Positions 36,687 through 45,872 are shown, counted from the first letter of the stretch. The stretch: DNA of 64,000 nucleotides from Paenochrobactrum gallinarii (GCF_014205685.1 NZ_JACIIU010000011.1:29577-93576); one strand, 5' to 3'. Notes: generated from the sequence alone by a model not told the origin. Numbers and translations are program-made.

Positions 36687-38510
36687 TTAAAAAACGTCCT
36701 CCAGACCTTTGGTCAGCTCTAATGCCTGACGCTCAAATAAGCGGCGGTAAATTCCGTCGCTCAAACGGATGAGCTCGTCATGATCACCTTCTTCGATGAT
36801 TTCGCCGCGGTCAAAAACCAACAGACGATCAAGCGAACGCACGGTTGAAAGACGATGCGCAATCACCAAAGTGGTGCGCCCTACCATCAAGCGTTCCATT
36901 GCCTGCTGGATGAGCACTTCAGATTCTGAATCAAGGCTTGATGTGGCTTCATCCAAAATCAGCACCGGCGCATCGGCCAAAAAGGCACGGGCAATGGCAA
37001 CACGCTGGCGTTCGCCGCCCGAAAGCTTGATGCCGCGCTCACCAACAAGCGTGGCATAGCCTTTTGGCAGGCGCATGATGAAATCATGGGCGCTTGCCAG
37101 TTTTGCTGCCTGTTTGATTTCGGCCAGACTTGCACCCGGGCGCGCATAGGCAATGTTTTCTGCCAATGTGCGGTGAAACAGGATTGGCTCCTGTTGCACG
37201 ATGGCAATCTGCGAGCGCAGCGATGATTGCGTGACATCGGCAATGTTTTGCCCGTCAATCAGAATGGCACCGCCACTGACATCGTAAAGCCGCTGAATGA
37301 GCTTCACAAATGTGGTTTTACCGGAACCGGAATGACCCACCAGACCAACACGTTCACCGGCTTTGATATTGACACTGAAGTCTTTGTAAAGCGGGTTTTC
37401 ATGATCTCCATAATGGAAGGTGACATGGTCAAAATCGATCTGGCCTTTGGTGATAGTGATGGCTTTGGCACTTGGCTTGTCGGCAATGCCGAAGGGACGC
37501 GCTTCAATATCAACCAGTTCTTCCATGTCGTTGACCGAGCGTTGCAGGTTGCGGATATGCATCCCCACATCGCGCAGGTAACCTTGCAGAATAAAGAAGG
37601 CGGTCAATACGAAGGTGATGTCACCGGCGGTCGCCTGTCCCTGGCTCCATAGGTAAAGCGCAAAGAAAATGACCAGACCGCGCATGATGAGCAGGTTCAG
37701 ACCTTGGATGAAGCCGTTCAGCGTACCGCGCAGCCATGTGCGACGGGTACGGCCACGCCATTTGGCAACCACCCTGGTCAAAAGTGCGTCTTCACGTGCT
37801 TCTGCACCAAAGGCTTTGACCACTGAGTTACAGGAAATAGCATCGGCCAAAGCGCCGCCCATGCGGGTGTCCCATGCATTGGCAAGGGTTGCAGCGGGAG
37901 CCACAACACCCAGTGAGATAATCACCGTGCAAATGATGAACAGGATCGAACCAATGGCAACAATAAGCCCCATCATCGGCCAGTACCATGCCAGCAATGC
38001 AGTGGAGCCCACCAGCATGACAAGGGACGGAAACAATGCCACCAGCAAAGTGTCATTGAGCAAATCCACCGCCCACATCGCACGCGTTACTTTACGCACG
38101 GTGGAACCGGCAAAGGAGTTGGCATGCCAGTCAGTGGAAAAACGCTGCAAACGGTAGAAAGCGCTCTGCGCCATGTCACTCATGATTTTCAAGGTGAAAT
38201 CAGTAATGACATAGAAGGTGAGCTGACGCATAACCAAGGCCATGCCGCCTAAGGCCAAAAGGATGACAAGAGCAGAAATAGCGGCGCTCCACGCATCATT
38301 TTTGCTCAAAACATCATTGGCGAGTGCGTCAACGAGCTTGCCCGAATAAAGCGGTGTTAAAACGTCTGCGATCGTTGCCAGCATCATACCGGCAAGCATC
38401 AATGCAATTCTGACCGGCTGGTTTTTCCATTGCCGGAAGGTGTATTTGAGGACATTGCGGAAGGCCGGCCCTCGAAAATCAAGACGTAATCGTGACATGA
38501 GATTTTTCAC
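36687..38510 (-). CDS. ABC exporter, fused membrane and ATPase domains
   Basis: A 607-residue type I exporter half-transporter. The first about 330 residues hold six transmembrane helices; the ATPase has Walker A GHSGSGKTTF, signature LSGGERQRVAIARAFL, Walker B PVLILDEATSSLD and the switch histidine in IAHRLSTVR. The substrate is unknown; the group includes lipid and drug exporters. The GTG at 38510 has GGATAAGG about 5 nt upstream; an ATG four codons later is possible. A 28-codon reading frame with a strong ribosome site lies about 250 bp upstream on the same strand. Confidence 0.85.
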   Translation of the reverse strand: MKNLMSRLRLDFRGPAFRNVLKYTFRQWKNQPVRIALMLAGMMLATIADVLTPLYSGKLVDALANDVLSKNDAWSAAISALVILLALGGMALVMRQLTFYVITDFTLKIMSDMAQSAFYRLQRFSTDWHANSFAGSTVRKVTRAMWAVDLLNDTLLVALFPSLVMLVGSTALLAWYWPMMGLIVAIGSILFIICTVIISLGVVAPAATLANAWDTRMGGALADAISCNSVVKAFGAEAREDALLTRVVAKWRGRTRRTWLRGTLNGFIQGLNLLIMRGLVIFFALYLWSQGQATAGDITFVLTAFFILQGYLRDVGMHIRNLQRSVNDMEELVDIEARPFGIADKPSAKAITITKGQIDFDHVTFHYGDHENPLYKDFSVNIKAGERVGLVGHSGSGKTTFVKLIQRLYDVSGGAILIDGQNIADVTQSSLRSQIAIVQQEPILFHRTLAENIAYARPGASLAEIKQAAKLASAHDFIMRLPKGYATLVGERGIKLSGGERQRVAIARAFLADAPVLILDEATSSLDSESEVLIQQAMERLMVGRTTLVIAHRLSTVRSLDRLLVFDRGEIIEEGDHDELIRLSDGIYRRLFERQALELTKGLEDVF

Positions 38511-38701
38511 GCATGCCTTATCCTCATGCGCGAACCTTATGAATGAGATGCAGCGACAGCCTGATAATAAACTGCGCGGCATGAAGTGTGAAAATCGGTT
38601 TTTAAGCGAAACAAACGAACGTGAAGGGCAATAGCGGCAAACGGGTCGGGCCGTATTTCGGACGTCTGTTTTATAAGTTTGAGCGTATTTTAGGAGAATG
38701 A

Positions 38702-38736
38702 GCCGGAATGGTGCTCTGCAACTCGAGTCTTCCGGC
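38702..38736 (-). other. Hairpin in the leader of the ABC exporter gene
   Basis: GCCGGAA and TTCCGGC form a perfect 7-bp stem enclosing a smaller CTC/GAG pairing. It lies between the short leader reading frame and the exporter start and could be part of an attenuation structure. Confidence 0.4.
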
Positions 38737-38758
38737 GCGGTGTATAGGCTTTAATGGG

Positions 38759-38845
38759 TCAATAATTAAAAGCGTAAACCGGTGTACGCGCGCTGCGAGA
38801 GCCAAGAGGCCCGCGAGGTAGTGCGGAAAAACGTGCAATAAACAT
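38759..38845 (-). CDS. Putative 28-residue leader peptide or small protein
   Basis: An ATG preceded by AGGAGG at ideal spacing (a perfect ribosome-binding site, stronger than those of its neighbours) opens a frame of 28 codons: basic, Pro/Arg/Ser-rich in the middle (ALPRGPLGSRSART) and ending in aromatic residues (VYAFNY). It is too short and polar to be a toxin of a common type. Its position upstream of the ABC exporter, with a hairpin between, suggests a leader peptide; an independent small protein is also possible. I do not recognise a family with certainty. Confidence 0.5.
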   Translation of the reverse strand: MFIARFSALPRGPLGSRSARTPVYAFNY

Positions 38846-38972
38846 TTTTTATACCTCCTGTGCGCGTGAATAATTTTTGAAGCGTAATAGAGTTCGTTTA
38901 ACCCGCCAAGAGGTTAGTTTTGGCGAGATGATTGCAACAGCCTGTCTGTGTTAAATATATCACATTTATTCT
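38846..38972. other. Spacer between thiX and the leader frame, with one hairpin
   Basis: CGCCAA (38904-38909) and TTGGCG (38920-38925) form a short stem that may end the thiamine transcript on the minus strand, though no T-run follows. The rest must contain the promoter of the leader frame and exporter; no confident -35/-10 pair was seen. Confidence 0.4.
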
Positions 38973-39749
38973 TCAGGGTTTCTGCGGCCAGACTGCCAGT
39001 TTTCTGGCAAAATGGGCAATCACTTTGTGCAGGATCAAAGTGAAGATCACCAGAATAAACAGGGCTGCGAACATCAGATCTGTTTTGGCACGGCCATTGG
39101 CAAGCAGCATTAAATAGCCGAGCCCTTTAGATGCACCCACCCATTCGCCAATAATAGCACCAATGGGCGCATAAACAGCGGCAAGGCTTAATCCAGAGGC
39201 AAGAGACGGGAACGCTGCCGGAATGCGCACCCGAAACAAGGTTGAGAACTGGTTTGAACCTAAAATAGCCGCTGCATCCAGCAGACTTTGATCGGTACGA
39301 CGTAAACCATCCAGAAAAGTGGAAACGACGGGGAAGAAAATCATCAGCACAGTGATGGCAATTTTGGAGCCGACACCATAGCCAAGCCATAAGGTGAGAA
39401 TGGGAGCCAGCGCGAAGATTGGAATGGTCTGGCTAAAAATTAACATCGGCAAGACAATGCGCTGTGCCAGCGGAGACAGCATCAGCGCAATCGCTACAAT
39501 AATGCCGATAAAACTGCCTAAAACCAGGCCGGATAAAATCTCGCCAAATGTGATGAGAGCATTCGGGATCAGCAGTTCAATATTGTCATAAAAGGCAATG
39601 ATAACATCAACCGGCCCGGGCAAAATAAAACGCGGTATTGCAAAAAGCCAGATCAATCCCTGCCACAGCAGCAGGGCTGTGAGGGCAGAAATGACACCAT
39701 CAGGCAGAAATTTGCGTGACGTTTTCAATGCTACGGGCCGGTTGTTCAT
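38973..39749 (-). CDS. thiX: Thiamine-precursor ABC transporter permease (ThiX-like)
   Basis: A 258-residue permease with about six helices and the EAA-type coupling loop (DQSLLDAAAILGSNQFSTLF ... PAAFPSLASGLSLA) of the SsuC/TauC family. With the ThiY-type binding protein and TenA in the same operon it probably imports N-formyl-4-amino-5-aminomethyl-2-methylpyrimidine or a similar thiamine breakdown product. It is the last gene of the thi operon; the ATPase partner ThiZ is not found next to it. Confidence 0.85.
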   Translation of the reverse strand: MNNRPVALKTSRKFLPDGVISALTALLLWQGLIWLFAIPRFILPGPVDVIIAFYDNIELLIPNALITFGEILSGLVLGSFIGIIVAIALMLSPLAQRIVLPMLIFSQTIPIFALAPILTLWLGYGVGSKIAITVLMIFFPVVSTFLDGLRRTDQSLLDAAAILGSNQFSTLFRVRIPAAFPSLASGLSLAAVYAPIGAIIGEWVGASKGLGYLMLLANGRAKTDLMFAALFILVIFTLILHKVIAHFARKLAVWPQKP

Positions 39750-39766
39750 CTGCTATTATCCTTGGT

Positions 39767-40459
39767 TTATTTACCTTTCAGGCCCATCTGCCAGAAACCG
39801 GCTTCCAGCTTGGTGGCAGTTGCAAAAGTGCGGCAAAGCTGCGGCCAACGCGGGCTTGCTTCAAAATTGTCGCCTAGACGGTTGGCAACTGCATGTTCGA
39901 GCAATTCACCGCCAAGCTGGCAAAGTGCCTGAAACTCTTCGCCGGCATAAGTGTCGATCCACTCCTGATAGGGTGTGTTGTCTGCCTGTGTTGCAGCCAG
40001 CCGCAAGCCGATTTCGCCGTAGCCTAAGACGCATGGCAGCAGTGCTACCAACAGATCAAGAAAATCGCCTGATTGTCCGGCATCCAGCACAAAGCGGGTA
40101 TAGGCAAGGTTTGCCGCTTCTTCTTCAGCGTTGAACAGCTCTTCTTCGCTGATACCTTCACGGGCGCAAATCTTGATATGCAGAGGCATTTCCACATGGA
40201 TAAGGCCGTTGACGGTTGCAGCTGAGTGTTTCATCTCCTGCAGACTGGTGGATTTTACTACACCCAGCGCCCATGCGCGGGAAAAATGGCGCAGGAATAC
40301 ATAATCCTGCACCAGATAATGCAGAAAAGATGCCTTTGGCAAAGTGCCGTCAGCCATGCCGCGCACAAAATCGTGGTCGATATAGTCATTCCACTCTTGG
40401 CTTGCTGCCTCACGTAACGCGCTAAAGGTTTTGGATGAATAATCCGGCTTGGGTAACAT
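39767..40459 (-). CDS. tenA: Aminopyrimidine aminohydrolase TenA
   Basis: A 230-residue all-helical enzyme that turns aminomethyl-pyrimidine from degraded thiamine into HMP, the substrate of ThiD. Family features are the N-terminal SKTFSALREAASQEWNDYI, DYVFLRHFSRAWALGV and the active-site cysteine in LLPCVLGYGEIG, with YAGEEFQALC and a C-terminal EAGFWQMGL containing the conserved acidic/aromatic pair. It sits between thiY and thiX, the classical salvage arrangement. Confidence 0.93.
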   Translation of the reverse strand: MLPKPDYSSKTFSALREAASQEWNDYIDHDFVRGMADGTLPKASFLHYLVQDYVFLRHFSRAWALGVVKSTSLQEMKHSAATVNGLIHVEMPLHIKICAREGISEEELFNAEEEAANLAYTRFVLDAGQSGDFLDLLVALLPCVLGYGEIGLRLAATQADNTPYQEWIDTYAGEEFQALCQLGGELLEHAVANRLGDNFEASPRWPQLCRTFATATKLEAGFWQMGLKGK

Positions 40460-41430
40460 TATTTGTTCCTTTCCACATTTACATCGACAGCAAATTTCTC
40501 GACGCCAAAGATTTCCGGCACGAGTTTATGTTCAAAAAGAAAAGCTTCCTGACGTTTGTAACGGCCAAAATCAAAGGCAGCAGGGGTACGGGCAAAGCGC
40601 GGGTAAGTGTCTTTCCAGGCGCGCTTATTTAATTCGTCTTTCAGCTCAGGGCTGTAAGAAACATAAATCTCATAAGCTTGTTCGGGATTATTGATGATAT
40701 AATTGGCAGCTTTTTCTGTTGCAGCCAAAAAGCGGCTGATTTTATCAGCATCATAATCACTTGCATTGGCGACATAGATCAGCTCGTCATAGGCAGGTAC
40801 GCCCTGTTCTTCAACGAAGAAACATTTGCCTTTCACGCCTTCAATATCCATCTGGTTCAGTTCGACATTGCGATAAGCGCCAATCACTGCATCCACTTGC
40901 TTTGACATCAAAGCAGGCGAGAGTGAGAAATTGACATTGATCAATTCAACATCATCTTTTGTCATGCCGTGACGGCTCAAAATGGTGCTCATCACCGCTT
41001 CTTCAACGCCTGCGACAGAGAAGCCGATTTTCTTGCCCTTCAGATCGGTGATCTCATTGACCGAGCCGTCATCGCGCACTGCTAAGCAGTTGAGCGGTGT
41101 GTCAACAAGCGTGCCGACACGAATGAGCGGCAGGCCTTCATGCACATCCAAATGCAGTTGCTGCTGATAAGAGACAGCGAGATCGGCCTGTTTTGCTGCC
41201 ACTTGTCTTGAAGGTGTGGCGGCATCGGCTGGCGCAATGATTTCTATATCAAGGCCGTTATCTTTGAAAAAACCAAGCTTTTCAGCGACAATAATCGGGC
41301 CGTGATCGGGATTCACATACCAGTCGAGGATGAGGGATAATTTATCATCTGCCAAGGCTGTTGAAACCATCATAGGGGCGTGCAAAACCGTGGCGCTCAA
41401 AAGCGCAGCAAAGCCAAATTTGCGGAACAT
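40459..41430 (-). CDS. thiY: Pyrimidine-binding protein ThiY (THI5/NMT1-like)
   Basis: A 323-residue periplasmic binding protein with a Sec signal peptide (cleavage near VSTALA-DD). The THI5/NMT1-like domain begins LILDWYVNPDHGPIIVAEKL; the ligand-cleft residues DWYVNPDHGP and DLAVSYQQQL are typical of ThiY. It delivers the pyrimidine part of thiamine to ThiX. The stop overlaps the tenA ATG by one base. Confidence 0.92.
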   Translation of the reverse strand: MFRKFGFAALLSATVLHAPMMVSTALADDKLSLILDWYVNPDHGPIIVAEKLGFFKDNGLDIEIIAPADAATPSRQVAAKQADLAVSYQQQLHLDVHEGLPLIRVGTLVDTPLNCLAVRDDGSVNEITDLKGKKIGFSVAGVEEAVMSTILSRHGMTKDDVELINVNFSLSPALMSKQVDAVIGAYRNVELNQMDIEGVKGKCFFVEEQGVPAYDELIYVANASDYDADKISRFLAATEKAANYIINNPEQAYEIYVSYSPELKDELNKRAWKDTYPRFARTPAAFDFGRYKRQEAFLFEHKLVPEIFGVEKFAVDVNVERNK

Positions 41431-41442
41431 TCTATCTCTCCG

Positions 41443-42453
41443 TTATTGAACTGGGGTTGATGGAGGGGAGCTATCTCCGGCGGCAACAAGAACAATCTGG
41501 CCGGAAAAGACTTGTCGTAAGGCACTGGCTGCACGCCATGCCCGAAGGCCGGAACGGCAGCACAAAGCAACACGTTTATCAGTGGCAAGATCAACGCGGT
41601 TTTCTAAGAAATCCTGCGTTGAATAGCGCAAAGCGTCATCACGCAGGCTTTGCGGTGTTTCGGTTGTATCGCGCAGTTCAACCAGCACATCATCGGGCAA
41701 AAGCTGTTCCGGTGCGATAAATGCAAAAGGCACAGCTTTGGGTTCCGGTGCTTTGTCAAAGCGAAAACTGCGGAAACCATATTGGCTTAAATTGACTGTT
41801 ACCATCTGCCCCAATGGCGAGGGCGACATATCTGTGAGCGCTGCAATGGCCATTTGTGCCTGAATGGTGCCGAGTGTTCCGACCAGTGGCCCCAGCACAC
41901 CGGCGCTGGCACAGGTGGCAAGGTTTTTCGGCAGGTCAGGAAAGAGTGCCCGCACCGATGGCGCCCCATTTTCAGCCGTGCCGCAATAGCCGCCGACATA
42001 GCCGCTTAACCCTAAGGCGGAAGCCGAAATCAGCGGTTTTCCCAGCCGTTTACAGGCATCGGACAGGATATAGGTCACCGCATAACTATCGGCGCAATCA
42101 AGCGCGATATCGGCGTCTTGCAACAGCGCATCCACATTGGCAGGGCTGAGGCGCGTGATTTTCGCCGTCACCGTCACCTCGGGGTTAAGATCATGCAGAC
42201 GATCGCGGGCGGCTTCGGCTTTTTTGCGGCCTAAATCCTTTTCGCCATAAAGCGGCTGGCGATGCAGATTGCTGCGTTCGATAATATCATCATCAACAAG
42301 CGTGATATGGCCAACACCGGCGCCGACCAGATAATTGAGCGCGGGACAGCCAAGGCCGCCCGCACCAATGATGAGAATATGTGCATTTTCCAAGCGTTTT
42401 TGGCGCTCGATGCCCATCTCTTCCACAATGATCTGTCTGGCGTAACGGCTCAT
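41443..42453 (-). CDS. thiF: ThiS adenylyltransferase ThiF with C-terminal rhodanese domain
   Basis: A 336-residue E1-like enzyme that adenylates the ThiS C-terminus for sulfur loading. The ATP-binding part is ILIIGAGGLGCPALNYLVGAG with VDDDIIERSNLHRQ; a C-terminal rhodanese domain carries CCRSGLRA with the likely persulfide cysteine near residue 298-299. Two-domain ThiF/MoeZ-type proteins can combine activation and sulfur transfer. The ATG at 42453 overlaps the thiE stop (ATGA); an in-frame start ten codons earlier is unnecessary. MoeB-like use in molybdopterin synthesis is the alternative. Confidence 0.88.
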   Translation of the reverse strand: MSRYARQIIVEEMGIERQKRLENAHILIIGAGGLGCPALNYLVGAGVGHITLVDDDIIERSNLHRQPLYGEKDLGRKKAEAARDRLHDLNPEVTVTAKITRLSPANVDALLQDADIALDCADSYAVTYILSDACKRLGKPLISASALGLSGYVGGYCGTAENGAPSVRALFPDLPKNLATCASAGVLGPLVGTLGTIQAQMAIAALTDMSPSPLGQMVTVNLSQYGFRSFRFDKAPEPKAVPFAFIAPEQLLPDDVLVELRDTTETPQSLRDDALRYSTQDFLENRVDLATDKRVALCCRSGLRAWRAASALRQVFSGQIVLVAAGDSSPPSTPVQ

Positions 42454-43058
42454 TTTACATAAGCTTCCGTCAGTTTCAGCCATTCCTGCACGCGCTGCTC
42501 AGGGCTGGCATTGAGCGTGATGTCCGTCACTGCGGCAACAATATCTGCGCCATGTTCAAAAACACCGGTAGCGCGATCAAGGCTGATGCCGCCAATGCCG
42601 ACAAGCGGCATGTCTGCCACCTTATCTTTCCAGATACGGACACGCTCTAAGCCTTGCGGCTCCCAGATCATCTTTTTCAAAATGGTCGGATAGACGGGGC
42701 CAAGCGCAACGTAATCAGGTTTAAGCGCTAATGCGCGTTCCAGCTCTTCTTCATTATGGGTACTGACGCCAAGTTTGAGATTGGCTGCACGGATGGCGTC
42801 AATATCAGCCTCGTCCAGATCTTCCTGACCGAGATGGATGTAATCGCAACCTTCATCAATAGCGAGCTGCCAATAATCATTGACGATAAGCTGGCATTGA
42901 TGCGCATCACAAATGGTTTTGGCGGCGCGGATTTCTTCGCGCAATTCAGGTAAAGTTTTATCTTTGACGCGCAATTGCACCAGTTTGATGCCGAGCGGCA
43001 CCAGACGTTCCAACCATTGAGCGCTGTCGAAAATCGGATAAAAAGGATGAAGTGCCAT
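42450..43058 (-). CDS. thiE: Thiamine-phosphate synthase
   Basis: A 202-residue TIM-barrel enzyme joining HMP-PP with the thiazole phosphate. Motifs: KLVQLRVKDK, LIVNDYWQLA, YIHLGQEDL, GVSTHNEEEL, YVALGPVYPT and LVGIGGISL, covering the pyrophosphate and metal-binding sites. It is directly after thiG (1-bp gap) and overlaps thiF. Confidence 0.94.
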   Translation of the reverse strand: MALHPFYPIFDSAQWLERLVPLGIKLVQLRVKDKTLPELREEIRAAKTICDAHQCQLIVNDYWQLAIDEGCDYIHLGQEDLDEADIDAIRAANLKLGVSTHNEEELERALALKPDYVALGPVYPTILKKMIWEPQGLERVRIWKDKVADMPLVGIGGISLDRATGVFEHGADIVAAVTDITLNASPEQRVQEWLKLTEAYVK

Positions 43059-43059
43059 T

Positions 43060-43830
43060 TTAGAAAAATGCCTTTCCCATCAAAGGTGTGGAAGGAGCTG
43101 CCATATCGCGCGGTTCAATCGGATCCGCTTCTACCGCCAGATGTCCCGCTTCAATGGCAAGCGCAAAGCTTTTGGCCATGCGAACCGGATCACCGGCCTT
43201 GGCCACGGCTGTGTTGAGAAGCACCGCATCATAACCCAGTTCCATTGCCTGCGCGGCGTGGGATGGCACACCGATACCGGCATCAACAATCAGCGGAATG
43301 TCGGGGAAGTGTGCGCGCAAGGTTTTTAAAGCATAAGGGTTGTTGAGACCGCGTCCAGAACCAATCGGCGCGCCCCATGGCATCAGTACTTTGCATCCGG
43401 CTTGCACCAGCTTTTCGGCAACGACCAGATCGTCGTTCATGTAAGGGAAAACTTCAAACCCTTCATTCACCAGAATGCGTGCGGCTTCCACCAGCCCGAA
43501 CGGGTCTGGCTGCAAGGTGTCTTGTTCGCCGATTACTTCCAGCTTGATCCAGGATGTGCCAAAAATCTCGCGTGCCATTTGAGCGGTGGTAACGGCTTCG
43601 CGGGCTGTATGGCATCCGGCGGTATTGGGCAAAACATGCACACCCAATTCTTTGATCAATGACCAGAAGCTTTGTCCTGCACGCTCAAAGCCGCTTTCAC
43701 GGCGCAGCGATACGGTGACAATTTCTGTGCCGGATGCCTTGACCGCTTCGCCTAAAATGGCAGGAGAAGGGTAAAGAGCAGTGCCCAACAGCAAACGGCT
43801 GGTGACTGTTTTGTCATAGAGTTTGAGCAT
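43060..43830 (-). CDS. thiG: Thiazole synthase
   Basis: A 256-residue TIM-barrel enzyme that builds the thiazole ring from deoxyxylulose-5-phosphate, dehydroglycine and ThiS thiocarboxylate. Landmarks: the start [85 protein letters not shown] and [16 protein letters not shown] lies 5 nt before the ATG at 43830, which fixes the start; in-frame upstream codons belong to thiS. Confidence 0.95.
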   Translation of the reverse strand: MLKLYDKTVTSRLLLGTALYPSPAILGEAVKASGTEIVTVSLRRESGFERAGQSFWSLIKELGVHVLPNTAGCHTAREAVTTAQMAREIFGTSWIKLEVIGEQDTLQPDPFGLVEAARILVNEGFEVFPYMNDDLVVAEKLVQAGCKVLMPWGAPIGSGRGLNNPYALKTLRAHFPDIPLIVDAGIGVPSHAAQAMELGYDAVLLNTAVAKAGDPVRMAKSFALAIEAGHLAVEADPIEPRDMAAPSTPLMGKAFF

Positions 43831-43831
43831 G

Positions 43832-44029
43832 TCATCCTCCTTGCATTGGTGCCAGAACTTCAATCTGATCACCGGCGGAAAGTGTTGTTTCTTCACGCAT
43901 ATCCGCACTGACAAATTCGCCGTTGAGGGCTGTTGCCACCACCGCATCGCTCAAATCAATCTCAGCGAGTAATTCGTTTAAGTTACTGGCGCTGGTCTGG
44001 TGGATTTGGCCGTTCAGAGAAATATTCAT
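43832..44029 (-). CDS. thiS: Sulfur carrier protein ThiS
   Basis: A 65-residue ubiquitin-like protein ending in Gly-Gly (LAPMQGG), the terminus that ThiF adenylates and that carries sulfur to Thi[13 protein letters not shown] and [11 protein letters not shown] are family features. The ATG at 44029 overlaps the thiO stop as ATGA, and thiG starts 1 bp after its stop. Confidence 0.93.
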   Translation of the reverse strand: MNISLNGQIHQTSASNLNELLAEIDLSDAVVATALNGEFVSADMREETTLSAGDQIEVLAPMQGG

Positions 44030-45018
44030 GAGGAGCACTCCATGAGCTCAGGCATGTTTTGCGGATTTGCAACGGCTTCACGCACCATTTTTGCCAGAGC
44101 GGGAGACATTAAAAATCCGTGCCGGTATAAGCCGTTGACATAAAGCTTGGTGCCTTGGCGGCGTATTTTGGGTAAGTTATCGTTAAAGGCCGGGCGGGCA
44201 TCGACGCCGGTTTCCAGCACTTCACTCTCAGAAAATGCGGGATGCAGTGCATAGGCCGCGCCCAAAAGTTCCAAGGTGGAGCGTACGCTGATATGCGGGC
44301 TGGCTTCTGTTTCCAGCATCGTCGCGCCCACCATATGCACACCATCCCCGCGCGGCACGATATAAAGCGGAATGCGCGGATGCAGCAGGCGCACAGGGCG
44401 GGTGAGGTTAATGTCACGCGAGCGGATCATTAGCATTTCGCCTTTGACACCGCGCAGATCGCTTAAATCGTCCTGCGCCCGAAGCCCGCGACAATCAATG
44501 GTCAGATCACTGTCGATTGTGGCCTTATCGGCATCGGTGCCAAGCTGAAAGCGCACACCCTTTTGGCGCAAGTTTTCAGCCAGTTCCGGCAAGGCGCGGC
44601 GCGGGTTAAGATGGCCTTCATGTTCAAAAAACAAGCCTTCGCTGAAGCGATTGCCAAGATCTGGCTCAAGTTCTTCAATACGGGTCGCATCGATCATTTC
44701 GTGCTGGCTGGTGCGGCGCGAAAAACGGCGTAACTCGCTGGCATCGCGGGTGTGAGAAAGCACCAATGTGCCGCGTCGCTCAACGCCGCTGATATGATTT
44801 TCCCACCAGTCGAGCGCTTGCTGGCCAAGGCGCACCACTTGTTCCGGCGCGCTTTCGCCCTCACACCATGGCGCCAGCATACCACCGGCAAACCATGAGC
44901 AGGCATCTGCGCCAATGCGCTCACTTAGCGCAATCACTTCCACATCATTGCCTTGGGCGTTGAGTTCAGCAGCAACCGTCAGGCCTGCCACTCCGGCACC
45001 GATTATGGTGATTTTCAT
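44026..45018 (-). CDS. thiO: Glycine oxidase ThiO
   Basis: A 330-residue FAD oxidase that makes the dehydroglycine (iminoacetate) needed for thiazole synthesis. FAD motif: ITIIGAGVAGLTVAAELNA; the DAO-type segments are SWFAGGMLAPWCEG and the C-terminal NGLYRHGFLMSPALAKMV. The ATG at 45018 has AGGT upstream and overlaps the thiD stop by four bases. Presence of ThiO rather than ThiH implies an oxygen-dependent route. Confidence 0.93.
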   Translation of the reverse strand: MKITIIGAGVAGLTVAAELNAQGNDVEVIALSERIGADACSWFAGGMLAPWCEGESAPEQVVRLGQQALDWWENHISGVERRGTLVLSHTRDASELRRFSRRTSQHEMIDATRIEELEPDLGNRFSEGLFFEHEGHLNPRRALPELAENLRQKGVRFQLGTDADKATIDSDLTIDCRGLRAQDDLSDLRGVKGEMLMIRSRDINLTRPVRLLHPRIPLYIVPRGDGVHMVGATMLETEASPHISVRSTLELLGAAYALHPAFSESEVLETGVDARPAFNDNLPKIRRQGTKLYVNGLYRHGFLMSPALAKMVREAVANPQNMPELMECSS

Positions 45019-45872
45019 GGCGCTACCTGTGAAGGCTTGGCCCACAAATCATAAAAGTGATGGACGGGGCCGTGACCACTGCCGATGTTTAGCTGATCGG
45101 CGGCCAAAATCGCCTGATGCAGATAGTCATGCGCTTCTTCAAAAGCTTGTTCAAGATTTAATCCATATCCAAGCTTGGCGGCTAATGCTGCCGACAAGGT
45201 ACAGCCTGTGCCATGGGTGTTTTTAGTGTGAATGCGTGGCGCAGAAATGGCAAATGTCGGTTGGTCTGCGGTGATGAGCAGATCAGTGCAAATTTCACCT
45301 TCCGCATGGCCGCCTTTCATCAAAACGGCTTTGGCACCTATGCCAAGCAGTGCGCGACCTTGTGCTTCGGCTTCTTCATCGCTTTGCGCTTCATCCATAT
45401 CCAGCAGACAGGCGGCTTCAGGGCGGTTCGGGGTTATCAGCGTTGCCAGCGGGATCAGCTTTTTTCGCAATACATCAATGGCGGTTTCGCTGAGCAGGCG
45501 ATTGCCGGATTTGGCTACCATCACCGGATCAAGCACGACCGGCCCTTGGAAGTGGTGCAACCCTTCCATAACGGTTTCAATGGTTTCTGCTTTCGAGAGC
45601 ATACCGATTTTAACCGCATCGACCTTGAGATCGCTAAACACCGCATCCATCTGACCGCGGATGATCGCTGGCGTCATATCCATCACATCGCTGACACCGC
45701 AGGTATTTTGCGCGGTGATAGCGGTTATGACACTGGCGCCATAGGTTTTAAGCGCAGAAAATGCTTTCAAATCTGCCTGAATACCGGCACCACCGCTGCT
45801 GTCAGAGCCAGCAATGGTTACGCAGATCGGAACTGAACTGATAGTGGAAGATGTATCTAACCGTCTCGTCAT
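45015..45872 (-). CDS. thiD: Hydroxymethylpyrimidine (phosphate) kinase
   Basis: A 285-residue ribokinase-fold enzyme that phosphorylates HMP twice. It begins CVTIAGSDSSGGAGIQADLK; other motifs are ITAQNTCGV, LDPVMVAKSGNRLL, LITPNRPEA, VLMKGGH and the catalytic NTHGTGCTLSAALAA. It is the first gene of the thi operon, about 130 bp downstream of the TPP riboswitch. Confidence 0.95.
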   Translation of the reverse strand: MTRRLDTSSTISSVPICVTIAGSDSSGGAGIQADLKAFSALKTYGASVITAITAQNTCGVSDVMDMTPAIIRGQMDAVFSDLKVDAVKIGMLSKAETIETVMEGLHHFQGPVVLDPVMVAKSGNRLLSETAIDVLRKKLIPLATLITPNRPEAACLLDMDEAQSDEEAEAQGRALLGIGAKAVLMKGGHAEGEICTDLLITADQPTFAISAPRIHTKNTHGTGCTLSAALAAKLGYGLNLEQAFEEAHDYLHQAILAADQLNIGSGHGPVHHFYDLWAKPSQVAP

